From: Brienomyrus brachyistius
Lineage: Eukaryota > Chordata > Actinopteri > Osteoglossiformes > Mormyridae
DNA length: 64,000 nucleotides
Assembly: GCF_023856365.1 (NCBI RefSeq)
Contig: NC_064540.1
Coordinates: forward strand, 5,113,001 to 5,177,000
Reading direction: 5' to 3'
Part shown: positions 34,950 through 48,087 of the stretch, in pieces
Layout of the letters: each line of letters begins with the position of its first letter
Position numbering within the stretch: the first letter of the stretch is position 1
Position numbers and translations under genes: made by a program
Notes under the pieces: generated by a model
What the model saw: only the letters and a program-made list of their open reading frames with translations
Told to the model about the DNA's origin: nothing
Databases searched by the model: none

Positions 34950-37900
34950 GTAAATTTATACAGTTAATCCTAGGCTGTAAATGGCACTGCGTGACGCTTT
35001 ACGGACAACTTACGGGTGTCTGTGGGAAGCCTAGTTGGGGCTGCATTTGCGTAGCCTGCTTAAATTCCTAATTTTTAAGTAATAAAAGTAAAATCACAGG
35101 GTATTTATTTATTTCCAGTGATAACTTTTGGATTTGAAGTTTGTTTAAATCTGGTTTATCGATATTGTTGGTTCATTGCATGGGCTAATCATAAACACTA
35201 TAATGACGGATATAAGTCAGAGATCATACAATACTTTCGCAGTTATTCAAGGCGCAAAATAATGTTAGCTGAATAGATGTAAAATAGTTTACAAACCATC
35301 AGCCTATGGTATATCTTATCATTTGCCAAAGGAGAATATTAAATATAGGCCTAATGTTTGAAGACGTATTAATACAAACCTTAAGAAATCTGTTCTCCGT
35401 TAGTTGGTAGCCAACTAACTGTTTCCCAACAGTTTACTTGGAACTAATAGAGTATCATTTTCTCTGTGGTAATCCACATGTTAGTCTTTATATTACTGTA
35501 TTTATGAAGTTAGTTATGAGCATTAAAACAGAAGGAATAATGAGATCGTTCAGTCTGTGGCACCTATTAGGTAGTTTGACTCTCCACCCGCTCCGCTCTT
35601 TTTCTCTAGTATCTTGAGTTATAATTGTATATTCTTTATTTCTATAGGTGAACTACTGACTTTATAAGTGTTGGTTTTCCTTTATATATAATAGTTACTT
35701 CTAGATGGCAAGCTCTTCGTGAATGTTAGGTTCATTATACTAGAAATTGTGTCATATTGTAAAACTTAAATTATTGAATTTAATTGATTAAAAGTATGTC
35801 AACGTGATAATCTATCTGATGAGCCTATATGCGTCGGTCCAACACAATAAATTGAAACAACGTTCGTTTAAACAGCCCCATCCCACGTAGTCCTTAATGT
35901 TTACTACTTCACATAAAATAAATCAATATTTCATAGTTTTGGACTATTCTTCAGTGACCATTGGCTGCTCAGTGACTAGCAGAATGGGTGCCCATTGCTG
36001 TTCTATTAAGGAGCACTTCCTCGTTTTAAGTCAAGGTGAAGTACCGCAGTTAGACGTGAAAAGCTGCGGTCAGAAATCTAGGTCCTCACAAGTCTTCCAC
36101 CATTATACGCAAAGCTCAGCGGATTATTAGCGCACTAAGAACATTACTGAAAGCCCCCAGCGTTTTGCTCTTGAGTGCGTCACTACGCTGAGCTCTCGGC
36201 GCTGACGTACGGCTTCTGCAATGTAAATAAACAGTCTATGAGACTACAAGTAGGTGGCCTCAATCTATTGTTTTCTTTACCAAGTAAAACTATTTAAAAG
36301 AATGTTTAAACAATGTTTGTTTAATATTTCTCGCTGTTAAACGTTTACATTTCGACTAGTTAAAGTACTTTTAATTTTTGCTTTATTTATACAACTTGCC
36401 TTTTGCACGTTTTAGCTATGACCTCTTCTGTACACGGTTCAAAGGGTTGTTACTGATCCCTTATAAGATCATTATTTTTGCTGAATGTCTGGATTTCAAA
36501 ATATTGTGTGCCAATCTTTGACAAAATCTCTTTACTGAGATGACAAGATAAAGAACTAGGCCTGTTATTGTTACAATTATCACTACCATTAATATTGGTA
36601 ATACTTTTGCTGCTTTTAACTAAGTCAGTAAGTAACCAATAAGCCAGAAAATTGGAGTGTACATCTGAACTTGTTTTTTTACTCTCTTTAATTCATTTTC
36701 TAAACATTCATGTTTTTTCAGTGATTCCAAACATTTCATAAAACAAATTTTATAAACGAATTGACCACTAATATTCTGAGTTCACAGTGTGTATCGAATA
36801 TTGCTCACTATGCTGTAATAATAATAATAATATATACTAATATATACTAATAAAGGGTATGGAGATCAGGTGGTTAGAAGCCCATGTGCCTTGATGGTTC
36901 CACGTTCTGAGAAATTTCCACCCCATGCAAGCTGAGCCTTGAGTTTAGCATCACAGAACTTAGCTTTCTGGTGAACTAATGGAAACATCACAAAGGCATC
37001 GACTTATTTCTAGAGAGAAATGCCCATCAAAGCCACTCTATTTCAAAGAATGTCGACTTATAAGAACCCAAACAGCCACAGCCAAAGAGGTCTATTTATA
37101 ATATAGACTATGCCTCCAAATTTTAGCGTCGCTTATTTTTGTTCGGAGTCAAGCATGACACTAAAAAATAAAGGAATTGAAGTGGATGTTTAAAAACAGA
37201 CACAGTATAGTTTTGTATAATTATTTTTGTCACAAAATAATGACATATATCCATAAATCTGCAGGTTCACACTTGACTGAAGTGCTATTTCGGTGCATGT
37301 ACATCGGGCACTCTTGTCTATTAATGGACATCAGGGTAGGATATGATCCAGAGTTGTGCATGTGAGTCTGTAGATTGACTAAACAATGAGCACATGCACT
37401 ATGAACAGTGAGTGCAACCGAATGCGAATAGCGAATGTTCCTGTTCCTGGTGGCTATTTGGAACCTTATAGAACAGTAGTAATGCTCGGATCACATGGCG
37501 ACAGCAAGAAGTAATGCGTGTATTAAATGTTAGAATCGGTTAAAGTTTTTTCTCTCTGTACTTATTCAGATGAGCACCTCCCTCAGCTGCGAAGACAGAA
37601 GTATCACTTCAACATCAGTTCCCTGGAGAAGGAGGGCTTGTTGGGAGCGGAGCTGCGGGTTCTCCGGAAGCGGCCGGCGGATCCCCGCAAAGCCCGCTCC
37701 GCAGGTTCCTTCAGCCTGAAACTTTTCAGCTGTGCCGCAGGTAAGCAGAAAGCGACCCTGCTGCAGTCTCGCCTTATCGAGGAGAACGATGCACCAAAAT
37801 GGGAGGTGTTTGACATCTGGAAGCTATTCAAGAACTTCAGGAACATGGCCCAGCTTTGCTTTGAGTTGGAAGCTACAGAACGGGGCCGCGCTGTGGACCC

Positions 37901-38429
37901 GAGGACGCTGGGGTTCAGCCGCATGGGCAGGCAGACTAAAGAAAAGGCCTTTTTCCTAGTGTTCAGTAGGACGAAAAAGCGGGACTTGTTCTACAATGAG
38001 ATCAAAGCCCGCTCTGGCCATGACAACAAGACCGTTTATGAGTATCTCTTCACCCAGAGGCGCATGCGCAGAGCTCCAACACCTCGAATCAGGAAGCCAG
38101 CGAAAAACCCCAAGCCAAGGTGCAATAGAAAGCAGCTTCATGTCAACTTCAAGGAGATGGGTTGGGACGACTGGATCATAGCGCCCCTGGAGTACGATGC
38201 CTTCCATTGCGATGGGGTGTGTGACTTTCCCATACGCTCCCACCTAGAACCCACCAACCACGCCATCATTCAAACCCTCATGAACTCCATGGATCCGGAC
38301 TCGACTCCACCAACTTGCTGCGTTCCCACCCGACTCAGTCCAATCAGCATCCTGTACATTGACTCGTCCAACAACGTGGTCTACAAACAGTATGAGGACA
38401 TGGTGGTGGAATCGTGCGGCTGCAGGTAG
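34259..38429 (+). CDS. gdf5: Growth/differentiation factor 5, complete two-exon gene
   Basis: GDF5 is a secreted BMP-family ligand that signals through BMPR1B/BMPR2 and Smad1/5/8 in joint, cartilage and limb or fin development. Exons 34259-34949 and 37570-38429 join in phase 1 (G|AT, Asp231) into 1551 nt, or 516 residues; human GDF5 has 501. Residues 1-27 are a signal peptide. The prodomain has sequons N209 and N245. The furin site RRMRR (394-398) releases a mature domain of 118 residues starting APTP. All seven cystine-knot cysteines are present (415, 444, 448, 480, 481, 513, 515) and it ends [21 protein letters not shown] and the APTP linker favour GDF5 over GDF6/GDF7. Residues equivalent to human W414, R438, L441, N445, S475 and E491, mutated in skeletal disorders, are all conserved, so the gene looks functional. 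Confidence 0.96.
34950..37569 (+). other. gdf5 intron (2.6 kb)
   Basis: AT-rich phase-1 intron without recognised repeats, apart from a short TAA/ATATACTA microsatellite at 36816-36850. Its position within the prodomain fits the two-exon structure of BMP/GDF genes. No alternative coding exon is evident. Confidence 0.85.
36816..36850. repeat. TAA/ATATACTA microsatellite
   Basis: Several TAA units followed by two copies of TATATACTAA within the gdf5 intron. Confidence 0.8.
37570..38429 (+). CDS. gdf5: gdf5 coding exon 2 (prodomain and mature ligand)
   Basis: Starts after a TTATTCAG acceptor and encodes residues 231-516. It covers the latency-associated prodomain ([37 protein letters not shown]), the RRMRR processing site and the whole cystine-knot domain, with TAG at 38427-38429. 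The human furin motif RRKRR has Met in place of Lys here, but the required Arg at P4, P2 and P1 remain. Confidence 0.97.
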
Positions 38430-39165
38430 CAATCGAAGGACCATTGCTTTGTTGTTTCATTCGGACCAGTGTGAGATGCATATCAGCTGATTAGAGATCT
38501 TGGCAAGTTTTATCGTTTAGGGCACTGGACAGATCCCTTCACTAGGCTGTTAAATAAGATTTAGCCGGAGTAATTTAATGAACCTTTCTGCCTTTTCACC
38601 AACAAATGACAATTCATTGAAAGCATATTGTACCACACACACCTTGAGCAGAGAAGTGGCACTTTGGTTCCCAAAGAAATATGATTGTCTGGTGTGATCT
38701 GGAGACCAAGTCCATTCTGATCTTGGAAATCCACAGAGGTTAAAAATGATGCCGTTAGCAAATCATCACTATTTGTTATGACTTGAAAAATGATACCCGT
38801 TGCATGTCTTTCTGAATATCATCTATGGATTGTGTTCTTCAGATTTTTAAAACATCATTTTGTATTTCCTGTATTTACATTAAAGAGAGCCCCCCTTCTG
38901 TGTCTTTTAATCTTCTAATTTTCTGCAGTTTCTTTGTGCTATTAAATTATATTAAGTAGTCTATATGAATGAATTTCCAACCATGATCCACACTTGACAG
39001 AAACTAAATAAAAGACTTATTATGAAAAGAAAATGAAAAAAATACACTACTGATGTTCATAATCTTATGTAATCCCTTTGTATATGACCCTAACCATGTC
39101 CTAAAGTCATATGATATTAATATGCAGTACCTTATACATTCAATAAAAATCACAAAGAACAAAAT
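38430..39165 (+). other. Probable gdf5 3'UTR
   Basis: AT-rich sequence after the stop codon. Candidate poly(A) signals are ATTAAA at 38879-38884, AATAAA at 39007-39012 and AATAAA at 39142-39147. The end point is set just past the last signal and is approximate. Confidence 0.45.
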
Positions 39166-41194
39166 TTGAAATCACTGAATTTTTGGTGTTATTCTTTTGC
39201 AAATGAAATTAATGGAACAAGCATTAATTAACTTCCAGCATTAATATGACTCTTTAAAATGTTGTTATAAGATGGTTTGTGTACTCAGTAAGACCTAACG
39301 CTGTACTACTATTTGCATTATTTGAAACATTTGAATTGCTTGATTGTGGTGATTTTTCATTAAATTGTGGTTTTTTTTGCATAGTGAGAAAATATTTGTG
39401 TTATGCCAGTCATATTATATCAAGTTTGTCTTTGATAAGATTAGTCACTGTTGTGGTAAAATTGCATGTTCACACTGTCATCATGAAACACATTCAGCCT
39501 GTAGCAGATTAGAAGCATTCATCACATTCATTTAATTATAGCTACCATTATTTTCTGTGTATTTGTGGAATCGGTCGTTTTTGTGGGCAGGTTGACCTTA
39601 CACATGCATGGAAGTTAATGCTTTTTGCAAATGCTTCTTAGACTTTTTAGTCAATATCTGAGTAACATTTATTTTTCCATTTTAGATGACTTGAGGAATG
39701 GTTTAGGCTAAACACATTACCAGTTTAAAAAAGGGACTCAAATCATATTATGCGTGCTGCTGTGTAGATAGTTTTTTTTTTGTTTGCTGAAATACGCAGA
39801 GCTTAAGCAGAAGCATGAATTGTTTACAAGATTTTGTTTCATTGTCAGCGTTAGTGGTCTTAGATTGTTGTTATGTGTCAAACTGAATCAAGTAGTACAG
39901 GATCAAATGGTATTAAAGTCAAGTCTTGTGTTTCTACAAATAACAAGGAACATGTGCAAGATCTCATTCAAAGGGTCTACGAGAGTAACCTAATTTACTA
40001 GAACCCTTAATTGCTGCCCCATTACTCTATATCAGTTTCAAAATCATATTTTGGGGGCACCATATAAAACGTGTCCTTATGTGTGCGCTGAAAAAAGGAC
40101 CCAGTGTTACACTGAACAAAGGTCGTCTAAAGCAGTGCCCGATGATCTGGTCACAGTTTGTTACAGCTGTAGTTTAGAAATCTTGTTGGGTTTCATTATC
40201 AGATCTGGCTTTGCTTCCCTGACCAGTGTTTAACATTGTGTAAATGTAGTCTTGAATTTCCTAGACAGATGTTGGAGGAATTTTTATCTTGTGGCAAGCC
40301 AACATTAAAAAAAATGCGAGATGTGATGTCTGGCAGTGAGCGTGACACCACTGTGCCCAGCTGTATCGCAAACCCTCTGCAGGTTTCCTCATGTCACCTA
40401 GGCCTCACCTAAAAGCAACACAACACGCGCGCACAGCTACGACGCCCATATCCAAAGAAACACGTATGCGGAATTTATACTTTTAATGTACTTCATGACC
40501 CTGACAACACAGCTCCTTGATTCCACTTAAGCTAAATGGATTCCTGAGTTCTTCAGTATCCAATATGAGCAGACTAGCTATTTGCTCACACAGACACTTA
40601 CTTAGATATTTTTTGCTTCTGCGGGGTAATAGTTACACTGTTATTTCAGCCATTGCTTTCACAAGTTCCTGTGCCAAAGTAACTGGCCCACTAGGGTTGT
40701 TGAAAGATGCCAGGAGCTCCAGATTTGTTCTTTATTTATTTCTTGAAGAAGTCTTTCTGTTTTGCTAATGTTCTAAACATATCCCACATGATCAGCGTCT
40801 CTGTTATGAATAATATTTAATAAGCCGTTAATAGAAATTGGGGCCATCGAGGATTGGGGCCATTGTTCACTGCACGTTGAGTTTGCTTGAGATAGAAACC
40901 CTTTGATGTGTCCTTTTTTTAATAAGGAGTAGGAAGGAAGCGTAGTGTGTAGCACAGCAAGACGCAGGCGTGGCAGCTTTAGGAGCCCAGGGCTGCACCC
41001 ACCCAACTTGGCGGGAGTCTTCGGTTTCCCAGCGCTTTTCCGTTTCTGGCGAGCGAGTTCGTCTGCTTCTTTTTATTTACATACTTCGCATGACAATGGA
41101 ATTGTTCGGCGTTTCATCATAGCCAGACGAATTAATGGCGATTTACAGCTTTTGAAATAAATCTGTTCTTCACATCTGTGTGGAGCTAAAGGCC

Positions 41195-41226
41195 GGGGGG
41201 GGGGGGGGGAAAGGGGGTGGGGGAGG
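41195..41226 (+). repeat. G-rich tract with G-quadruplex potential
   Basis: A run of 15 G is followed by AAA, five G, T, five G and AGG. Four or more G-tracts with short loops meet the usual quadruplex pattern. Confidence 0.8.
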
Positions 41227-42097
41227 TTGTTCTCTAGGACTGAAACCGCAGCCAAGTACCTGTCTCCTTGCCTCCGCTTTGCTTTCCGGTGTTGGTGCAC
41301 AATGTGGTGAACACCTGCAGAAAACCAGAGACTTGTCCAATTGTCATTGAAAATTAACTCCCGCGTAACATTTGGCGACCACCCCAGGGCCATGAATTTG
41401 TCCTCATTTATATGCATTTTTTTAATAGTGTTTGTTGTAATGGCCAGTAAATGTGCAAGTAGACTTCCTGCTTATCTTAACGGGCCGATGCTAGTTACCA
41501 ACAGCCAGGACCTACCGCTTGTACGCCTGCTTAAAAAAATGGTGCCAATCCTGCCGTTGTCCGTTTGGAAACCGTAGCATGCGAGAGCTACTCTTTGCCG
41601 AAAGCACGGCCCGCTTGCCCGTTTTCCACATCACTGAGAGATTAAACGCCTTTCCTTGTTAAACAACAAAGTTTTCCAATATGTGTTATCCATTCATGCA
41701 GTGAAGCCGACTTCTCTGTAATAAAAACCGGCACGATTTGCAAAAACTGTACTTATTAGTCATCTCTATACAGCAGAGTCTTAAATAACGAGCGGGACTA
41801 TTCTCTAACTGCTAGCTGAATAAATACATGCTCCTATTTGCTGTGATGTACCAGTTTCATTGTTAGCCATGATTTGGACACAAAAGTGCTTTATGCAAAT
41901 GCTTCTTGTTCATACCTGTTACGGAATCCCTTGATTCAGATTATCAGCGATTGGATCAGTTTTACCCGCAGCTCTGAATTGTCCAAGGGCCTGAAGCTGA
42001 AATACGTGGCAGAGGCCAACGGTAATGGAGCGGATTGGCCCTGCTTTGATGCATCATACATGCTGGCAGTTAGCTGGTAGACAGTGGAATATGCCTT

Positions 42098-42142
42098 GCT
42101 GAGTGCATGGTAATGATGGGTGCATGGTAATGATGGGTGCAT
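42098..42142. repeat. Short tandem repeat, 18-bp unit
   Basis: GTGCATGGTAATGATGGG occurs twice, followed by a partial, diverged third unit. Confidence 0.8.
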
Positions 42143-42942
42143 AGTAAAGATATTTTGGGCTTCATGGGTAGTGTTGTACAGCCCTAAACACCTCCTTGGC
42201 AAATCAATAACAGGTATGTGGGATCCATGGTTTTATATATACACACACATAAATACATGCTGGTTCTACATGCTGCAGTGCAATGTGTTAGTTTTCTAAA
42301 TATCTCTCTTATAGCAGGTGAACTACTTCTTAGCCATGGTTAGTAATATTTTAATGCTGAATTGCATTGAAATGGTCAGTTGTGTACAATGCTTATTTGT
42401 GAATTTGCTGGCAGCTGGTCTTCTCTCCCCTTCATCAACATGGCATGGTTTCATACAAACGATAATAGCTAATGCTTATAATTCACAGTAGAAGTTCCTA
42501 AGGAGTTACATGCTCTGCTTGGCATCATTATAATTGTGTTACTGTAAGCAGCTGTGTTTCCTGCACTTCTTACCAGGCTTCCACCCACCATAGGCGATGG
42601 GGCTACTGGATTCATGCTTGTGGTTCTCTTTTCTGCGTAAGTTGAAGTAACCATGTTGTTTCTCATTCTTAGGAGTGTAACTCTAGATGCTGCAGTTCAC
42701 CGAGCTCCACTATGTTGTTTCAGGACTTTTGGACGATGAGGAATCTCCCTTCATGACTTGACTTTACCCTTGAGATATAGAGGGGGGGGGGTGGGGGGTC
42801 CAGAATCTGGATAGTGTTCTACATGCTCTGGTCTCTCAGGTTCATGAACTGCTGACACCAAGTCAAGGTTCAAGATGCCTTTTCTGATCAGATAAACTTT
42901 GAGGGGCAACAGAGTAAATGACCTCAGATCATGCATGCAGGA

Positions 42943-43475
42943 TGCAGCTCGGAAAAATGAAGAGACCACTCCGTATTTTTTTAAGAATCAGCATTGTTAA
43001 ATCCTGGTTTAATCCTGTTTCTGCTGGCAGAAGGCTCCACTGCGAGGCAGGCCGCTTCCAGGCTCAAAGTTTGTAAGACAGCAGATTCACGAACATAGTG
43101 AAGCAAGAGACACTGGGAATAACCAAAAACCAGCCAGGTAGTGGGCAGAAGTAACTTTCTAATGCCAGAGACGACAATTTATCCAACAGTGCCTCATGAA
43201 TCGGAGGATGACCTCAAGTGACCTTCAAAAAGAATGGGAACATTAAGTGGTGTGAAGTGCACGGCTAAGACAAGTTCATAAGAGGCTCCTAGAAGCAGGA
43301 CTGAAGTCTCATAAAGCCAGGAAGAAGCCCTTCATCAGTGAGAAACAGAGAAGAACCAGACTGCAGTTTGCAAAATAAAAAAAAAATCTATTTTTCACAG
43401 ACACACACCCATAAACCGAGAAACGAGCAAAACTAAAAATGTTGCTTTGGTCTCTTAATGTTTTTCCAGAGCTGA
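42943..43475 (+). mobile_element. Tc1-like deletion derivative, copy 1
   Basis: Left end GCAGCTCGGAAAAATGAAGA and right end TCTTAATGTTTTTCCAGAGC are inverted-repeat termini of a fish Tc1-like element. Between them lies part of a transposase gene (GACACTGGGAATAACCAAAA, TTTCTAATGCCAG and TCAAAAAGAATGGGAA blocks). Much of the transposase is missing, so the copy cannot transpose by itself. Confidence 0.75.
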
Positions 43476-45154
43476 AGCTCTCCATTCACAATGTCCAGGG
43501 CTCAGAGTATGCGGACTGCCATGTGTTTCAGCTCTTAGCCCATACTCAGATTGCTTATGTTGCACAAGATGCAATCGTCCAGTCCATTGCCATTCACTCT
43601 CCGTACCCAAGCTGAGAGCTGGCCAGCGCTCTACCCAGTGTCGATGCAGTTTGTGCATTTATTGCAGTCTCTGTGGAGGTGTTAAGAGAATGTTGGGCCA
43701 TAGCAGCATCTGGCACCGCAACGGTTTAGCCAAGGGCAGCCAGCGCATGATGTGGCATTCCCCACTGCCAGCGGAGCACTGCTGCTCTCCTGGCCGGTAA
43801 TGAGGCTTGTTCGGTGCCTGCTGGCTGTGCCCCTTCACCTCTCGCATCCACCGCTACACCTCTGTTAGCTCTGTCAGGTCACAATTATGCAACAAGACCT
43901 CAATCCCGATCCGGCCCCGTCCGGAGGCCTTAGCCGGCGCTGCTAAGCCAACATCACCCGACGGTGTACTTTGGGCAGGCGCCAATCTCGCAGTGAAAAC
44001 TCAGAGGTCCTCAGCGGTCACGAAAGGCAAGTTCTTGCGGTCTGGATGACTGGGTTGTAAATGTCCATGAGTAACAGCCTCAGGTTTTTTTTTTTTTTCC
44101 CAGGAGTGAATGACAACTGTCGCAGAGGTTTTCTTTCAACAGACGACTCAAGGCAGCCGGCAACGTAGCTGAAGCGTTCAGCCATCATGCAGAGTTGGCG
44201 ATGGCCTGCAAAACGCCATCAGTGTTTATATGTTTCATGTGTCTGGCCTGCTGAGTGGCTCTTAGCGCTTGGCTTAAAATCTCGGTGCTTTTTTTTCTGG
44301 TCTTGTGCACAGTAGATCTCATAGTGTTTCATCCTCCTCGTGGCTGCACCGCTTTCATACGCCATAGTATGATTTGCCTCTTTGCCTTCATCTTCAGTTC
44401 TTAACACCTTTACACGCAGAGATGGAGGAAAAGGGTTTGAGTTTGCTTATTTTTTTTAAATGAGGAAATATTGCCGCGTGTCAAAGTTCGCTTTGACGAA
44501 CTGGATCTTCTGAATACCGGCCTCCTCCAGTAAACTGAGATCTTTTGTAACACTGTAGAAATCGAGATCTTTATTTCCAAAAAGCAAAATACTGGAAATG
44601 ACTGGCACCATGTCAACTGTCAGATTGATCGTACCTGAGCTTGTGTTGGGATTTTAACAGAACACAGATATGTTATTTTAATTTTATTTCATTTGGCCTG
44701 AATATGAAACTTAAGCTGCCCTGGTAAACAGAGAGTTATGCCATTTTAAACAATGCTTACCTGTTAGTGGCTGAATAACTACCTAAACCCCCACATACAC
44801 AATGATGTCATTTCCTGCATAACATGTGACCTGAAACCTAAGTTCAACTTTTACAATCTGATGAGTATTATTTTAACCTGAAGACTTAGCATTGAACAGA
44901 AAATTTAGAGAATGTGTTACAGAGTGTAGTCCATTAGGAATAGGTTTGTGTTGCTGAATGACCAAATGTACAAAACTTGAATTCTGAAATAATGTACAAT
45001 AATATTCAAATTATGTATAAAAATCTTGTTATTTTTACAAAAATGCTATTTGTAGCTATCACAAATATCTGTGACAATGAAATATTGTTTGTAAAATAAC
45101 AGCATAATAAAATAATATATTAAAAGTCAGCGCTAAATACAGAAATTCATTGTT

Positions 45155-45215
45155 CATCCATCCATCCATCCATCCATCTTCTAACTGCTAATCTTGGTCA
45201 CAGTCATGGGGTAAA
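45155..45215 (-). mobile_element. L2-tailed SINE tail with CATC repeats
   Basis: Tandem CATC units followed by TTCTAACTGCTAATCTTGGT, the reversed 3' end of the L2-tailed SINE; the rest of the element is missing. Confidence 0.5.
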
Positions 45216-45717
45216 TGCACAAATGCATAAAATGAAATATATGGAATTTTCTATAACATTTCAGTGTCTGAAATATACCATTTAATCCACTGCTAATAAT
45301 TCAGGGTATCCATAAATGAATGTGCAAAAAATACATGCTGTGGGTTTATGTCTCCTGCGCCCTGCGCCCCTGTCCTTACCCAGAGCTCAGTATCAGCCCT
45401 TTAGGCAAACATGTTCTTAGCTTGTCCTGTTATGTTTGGCCGTCTCTCCCCTGGCCCTTAACACTTCCCCCTCACTCGCCACACCGACAGGCGCGCACTC
45501 CTGCTAATGCACGCACACACTTACACTTTATTCCATCTCATATACTAGTCAGATTTAACGTTGATCTGGAAACATGTGGATGTATGAGTGTTTGCTTGGG
45601 AAATCTTTCTGGATAGGTACTTATGTGTGAGTGGCTGGCAAAACATGAGCTTAAGAGAAAAAAAATGAAAGTGTACCTTTATGCACCTGAGAAAAGTTGC
45701 TGATGAAATTGTATGAC

Positions 45718-45870
45718 TTACATTTTATTTATTTAGCAGATACTTATTTTACAAATGTATGTATAATTGAGAAGGCAGTCAGACAGTCTTTGTAGCACTT
45801 GTAGGTTAGGGGCTTTGCTCTGGGGCCCAACGGCAAAAGCGAGGATTCGGATCAGTAAGCGTCTGGCCAT
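45718..45870 (-). mobile_element. V-SINE, reverse orientation
   Basis: TACATTTTATTTATTTAGCA with GATACTTATTT is the reversed tail. GGGGCTTTGCTCTGGGGCCC is the V-domain, and GGATTCGGATC is a decayed box B. Confidence 0.7.
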
Positions 45871-45875
45871 AGGTT

Positions 45876-45942
45876 ATTGTTGTTGTTGTTGTTAATAATA
45901 ATAATAATAATAATAATCATAAGAAGAAGAAGAAGAAGAGGA
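45876..45942. repeat. Compound trinucleotide microsatellite
   Basis: Consecutive runs of TTG, TAA and AAG units next to the V-SINE end. Confidence 0.9.
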
Positions 45943-48087
45943 AAGCTGATTTAAAAAATGATGTCATAGTGGCAAAAATACATTATTCCTAACATCATAA
46001 CTAAAATTTTCATCTGTGTGTCATATGAATCAGCACTGGCAAAATATACCAAGACCATCATAGGTTTTCTCAGCTCACATCTATATGGTAACACTGTGGT
46101 GATTTAACTCCTTTAAATATTCCTAAGCATTAATCATGCTTATAACGTAATAGGTTGTTTATGCAATGCATCATCCACAGTTAATGAGAATGTATTATCT
46201 TCTAAATTGATTCATTTGTGGGTGACGTTTTGAAAATACAAATTCAGCGGAAGGTTTTCTTGTAATCACTGACTTACATCACGCTGTGATTAATGAACAA
46301 GACGGTAGCGAACGTTAAATATTGGCTGACTTGCTAACAGATTTCACACTAGTCCTTTTTCAGCACACAGGCACAAAATAATCAATATATGGGTTGCCAT
46401 TCAAGACGCTCTCACTGAACATGACTGCAGCAGCGTGCACACGGATATAGTGGATATAGTTTAGACACGCGTAGCATAACGTGAGACTGATGGCACATGC
46501 CCCTAGGGCGATCTTGTGAGTTACCTCCTGACGACCTTAGAGAAATACATAACACACTGCCAGGGCGCGCCAGTTCCCACAGTGGGAGGAACCTGAAAAG
46601 TGCGAGACAAACATCGAAATTCAACACCAGCAAACTCAGAATAAAACAGAGGTATAAACGTTCATGACCTGTTCTCACAGCTTTGACACAGCATATTTCT
46701 GACCGCTGCCATATACCATTATTTATTTTTTTTGCGTGTCATATTTTCTTGTGACACTGAGATTTTTTTTTCAGATATTGGAATTTTAAGTCTAGATAAT
46801 TTTAATCATATTCTTTTTTCATATTTCTACAGAATTGGGGAGCACACTGCCTGGTCAGAAAACTGTTGCAGACATTAGCAAAATTGTTGTTTTTATTGCT
46901 AGCTAACGGCATAAAAAAATAGTTGCAAGCAAGACCTTTGTTGGCCTCAGTAGAAGCTAACTCTATTTAGCAATTATATAGTTTCTAGCGGAAGGTGGCT
47001 GAGATCCTGCAGTGGGACAGTCACATGCAAATGACAAATACAGAGAGTAATACCAGTACATTTCTGTAGTGACAGCTAATTTGGTGTTTGTGCTGGGATG
47101 TAGGAATGCTGTATGTTTCCTTCGGATTAGACAATTCTGCACATTCGGTCCCAAGCACAAAAGCCCCTTTAAAGACGCAGATTCTCAAACCCATACAATT
47201 TGACCTGACGTTTTTGTGTGATACAGTCACTCGCAGCACAGGCACGTGGCTTCAATTCAACAGCTGCCACATTTCACAGGCACCTGGGTCCGGCTATTTC
47301 TCGTTGACATCACAACGTACACACCTGTTTGTGGATGGCTCCGTTTCAGAGAGACAATGACCAGGACGGGCGTCTCCGAGGCCGTCTAACTGGCAACTGC
47401 GTTCTTATGCAGCTCCAAGAAGGGGGTGTTTCAGGGGTCAGACACGCCGAAGTCTCCCCCTTAAAAATGTATCCCAACTGCAAGTACAGATAATCGCCAA
47501 GCAGAGTAAAACCAGAAAATGTGTTGCTGGACTGTGTGTGCTTAAGCCAAAAGATGACCAGGGCTGATCGTGTATTCCTTCAAACACTCCTATAGGACTG
47601 TTTGTCATATAAATGCTTCTAAACCACATTTAAAAAGACAATGTCTTGTGAAAATGTTACATTGTAATTGTATGTGTGTTTAAGACCCTACCTTGGCATA
47701 GGCCTACATACTGTGGTTACCGCTTTAACATCTGTAGATATTTGACCATGATTTAATAAAGTGTGGGTATAGTATGTAAAACTATTTATGTTATGGTACG
47801 TTTTAAGATTTAATTAAGCTGGAAGATTTACAAAATAAATGCAGTAACCCTCATATACCCTTTGTTATAATATAACACATAACAGAGTGAACATGAACAT
47901 TTTAATAAGGACTGTCTTGCATTCCCAACAAACATTGCAGCAGAATGAAAAAAGTACCAGTAGTGCAAGTGGAATATGGTGTGTGTGGAGGGGGTCTTTT
48001 CTGTACTTTTACTTAAACTTTGCTCATGAAAGTAAATTTTAGTATACGATGTGGTCCCTGTCATTGCGAGTGTGGTTGAAACATAAA

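Noticed and set aside
34950..35071. Extension of gdf5 exon 1 through the intron (270-residue product)
   Set aside because: The GTAAAT donor at 34950 and the exact phase match to exon 2, with conserved protein on both sides, show that splicing is the normal route.
38400..38429. Alternative assignment of the BMP-family gene as gdf6 or gdf7
   Set aside because: The linker after the furin site and [14 protein letters not shown] fit GDF5. GDF6 typically has SCCVPTKLTPISIL.
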